NCBI GenBank assembly: GCA_002938075.1
Contig: PTLK01000095.1
Location: 1 to 7,160, forward strand
Origin: Alphaproteobacteria bacterium MarineAlpha3_Bin3
GTDB lineage: Bacteria; Pseudomonadota; Alphaproteobacteria; Rhodospirillales; Casp-alpha2
DNA length: 7,160 nt
Reading direction: 5' to 3'
The position numbers and the translations under genes were made by a program. Below, in pieces: positions 6,193 to 7,160 of this stretch. The notes beneath the pieces were generated by a model. That model had not been told where the DNA came from, searched no databases, and saw only the letters and a program-made list of their open reading frames with translations. Positions within the stretch are counted from its first letter, which is position 1, and each line of letters begins with the position of its first letter.

Positions 6193-6594
6193 TCAGTATG
6201 TCAGCTTGTCTAGCGCCTCATGCTTCACCGCCAGCGATAGCCCGCCCGAGTACAGCCCGTAGGTCATCGTCGTCTTCTCGTGGCCCACTATATCGGCAAC
6301 CACATTCTCCGGCACTCCAGCATTTTCCAGGATCGTCACGACTGTCTTGCGGATCGAATGAAAGACATATTGTTTTCCGAAACCTAGTTCCTTTTTCAAG
6401 CGACCAAAGCGTTTCCCCACGGCATTTGACCGATCACCGTACTTATTGACGGTCAGGCCCGATAAGACATAGCCGTCTCCGCTGTCCTCGATCAGCCGCG
6501 TCATCGTCTGGGCCAATTCCCGATGTATAGGAACGTCGCGCCAGCCCGCCTTCGTCTTGGCATCACTCCCCTCCCTTCCAAAAAGAGAGGAACG
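6193..6594 (-). pseudogene. C-terminal remnant of a second tyrosine recombinase
   Basis: Only the end of the catalytic domain remains. Reading in frame upstream of the first possible start (TTG, 6516) the recombinase signal continues as SDAKTKAGWRDVPIHREL (from about 6567), the beta-hairpin carrying the catalytic Lys. Next come FHSIRK with His (codon at 6360) and Arg (6351), and VGHEKTTMTYGLYS with His (6282) and the probable nucleophile Tyr (6252). The core-binding domain and the first catalytic Arg are absent, so the gene cannot make an active enzyme. The exact left-over boundary lies between about 6565 and 6594. It abuts the stop codon of the outer-membrane protein gene and is in the same frame. 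It differs clearly from the intact integrase nearby, so it comes from another element and is not a partial duplicate. Confidence 0.85.
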
Positions 6595-7017
6595 TCAAAA
6601 ACGATGGACTAGTCCAACTGATATAATATGAGAAGAATACTCTGCCTTAACCTTATCAGTTCCGTCATCAAACTTGGCATCACTTGAACCAAAGAAACGA
6701 TACCCCAAACCTAAAGATGTGTTTTCTGTATAATCGAAATGTAGCCCCACTCCACCCTGATATGAAAACACAGTTGTGAACCAATTATTCGTTTTCGAAG
6801 TTTGAACGACTGTCTTGAAGCCATCGCTTCTTTTGACGGTGTACCCCCATGTGTCGTAATTGACCTTCGTGCCGACGGGCAACGGCTTGTATTCGGCTGG
6901 TGGCAGGGTGGGGCCTTCGGTGGCGAGTGCCACGTCGGCGGCAGCAAACGTGGCCGCAACGATCAGGATTGTGGTGGCGAACCTTTTAACGAGAAAAACT
7001 GGCTTCGGAACACCCAT
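6595..7017 (-). CDS. Short outer-membrane beta-barrel-like protein, possibly chimeric
   Basis: The 140-residue product starts at ATG 7017, chosen because GGGGGAGG sits with a 6-nt spacer; a longer reading to 7074 lacks such support and adds residues before the signal peptide. Residues 1-32 are a Sec signal peptide (KR, hydrophobic core, ALA cleavage site). Residues 33-75 are a Pro-rich soluble-looking segment (LPPAEYKPLPVGTKV). Residues 86-140 (GGVGLHFDYTENTSLGLGYR onward) look like the last strands of an Opa-like barrel and end in Phe, the usual outer-membrane sorting residue. Normal members of such barrels are about 200 residues or more with eight strands, so most strands are missing. GC is about 39-42% over 6601-6840 but 58-72% over 6841-6960. 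A fusion by deletion, or decay, is likely; a real but small family cannot be excluded. Confidence 0.7.
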   Translation of the reverse strand: MGVPKPVFLVKRFATTILIVAATFAAADVALATEGPTLPPAEYKPLPVGTKVNYDTWGYTVKRSDGFKTVVQTSKTNNWFTTVFSYQGGVGLHFDYTENTSLGLGYRFFGSSDAKFDDGTDKVKAEYSSHIISVGLVHRF

Positions 7018-7054
7018 TCGATTCCTCCCCCGAATGACGCCGTCAAGCGCCTGG

Positions 7055-7084
7055 ACTATACCAAAAACCACCAAAAGTTGCCAC
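7055..7084 (-). promoter_or_regulatory. Promoter of the outer-membrane protein gene
   Basis: On the minus strand TATAGT (7055-7060, 5 of 6) is preceded by TGG, an extended -10. GTGGCA (7079-7084, 4 of 6) lies 18 nt upstream. Transcription would start near 7048, leaving a leader of about 30 nt before the ATG at 7017. Nothing else is recognised in 7085-7160 apart from two GTTAAC hexamers (at about 7104 and 7140). Confidence 0.5.
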
Positions 7085-7160
7085 GGTTTGATTGATCGGT
7101 AAACGTTAACAGGAAACCGGACTATCGGTCTGTGAACGGGTTAACACACCCTTCCTAATG

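Noticed and set aside
7018..7074. Longer N-terminus of the outer-membrane protein
   Set aside because: The upstream start at 7074 lies before the likely -10 box, so it would not be on the transcript, and it puts residues ahead of a signal peptide that already has a perfect ribosome site at 7017.
1..7160. CRISPR array or a defence system in the accessory part
   Set aside because: No regularly spaced long direct repeats and no nuclease, helicase or toxin-antitoxin type protein is present; the only accessory proteins are recombinase, HTH and barrel-like products.

Overview
All recognisable genes in this window are on the minus strand, so they read from right to left. The right-to-left order is: outer-membrane protein, recombinase remnant, excisionase-like HTH gene, integrase, thioredoxin-like gene, YfgM-like TPR gene, bamB, der. 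The high-GC core genes, the conserved order yfgM-bamB-der and the NKCE form of the first Der G4 motif fit a Gram-negative proteobacterium. An alphaproteobacterium, perhaps of Rhodospirillales type, is most likely. That placement is inference from protein style, not from a marker search.

The left part (about 433-4605) is ordinary chromosome. A YfgM-like anchored TPR protein, the BamB lipoprotein and the ribosome-assembly GTPase Der form a tight probable operon with gaps of 11 and 39 nt. A complete thioredoxin-fold protein with a CNHC active site lies upstream, across a 118-nt gap that carries a candidate promoter with a palindrome in its spacer. Downstream of der (1-432) I see no convincing gene. 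That stretch holds a stem-loop, an AT-rich patch followed by a boxA-like sequence, a degenerate ACC array with 10-11 nt period, and a weak terminator for der.

The right part (about 4606-7160) is accessory and visibly less GC-rich. It holds a small excisionase-integrase pair with overlapping genes and all catalytic residues of a tyrosine recombinase. Its 265-nt leader contains a candidate promoter, a dyad over the -35 box and a terminator-like hairpin just before the excisionase ribosome site. Upstream of this is the C-terminal remnant of a second, different tyrosine recombinase. The remnant starts within about ten codons of the stop codon of a short outer-membrane protein gene and lies in the same frame. 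That gene looks chimeric: a GC-rich 5' half encodes a signal peptide and periplasmic-type segment, and an AT-rich 3' half encodes the last strands of an Opa-like beta-barrel.

Taken together, the right side looks like an integration hot spot with at least two recombinase-borne events and much decay or deletion. There is no cargo between the integrase genes. I found no complete new defence or metabolic system. The most unusual items are the chimeric barrel gene with its junction to the recombinase remnant, the attenuator-like xis leader and the phased ACC array.
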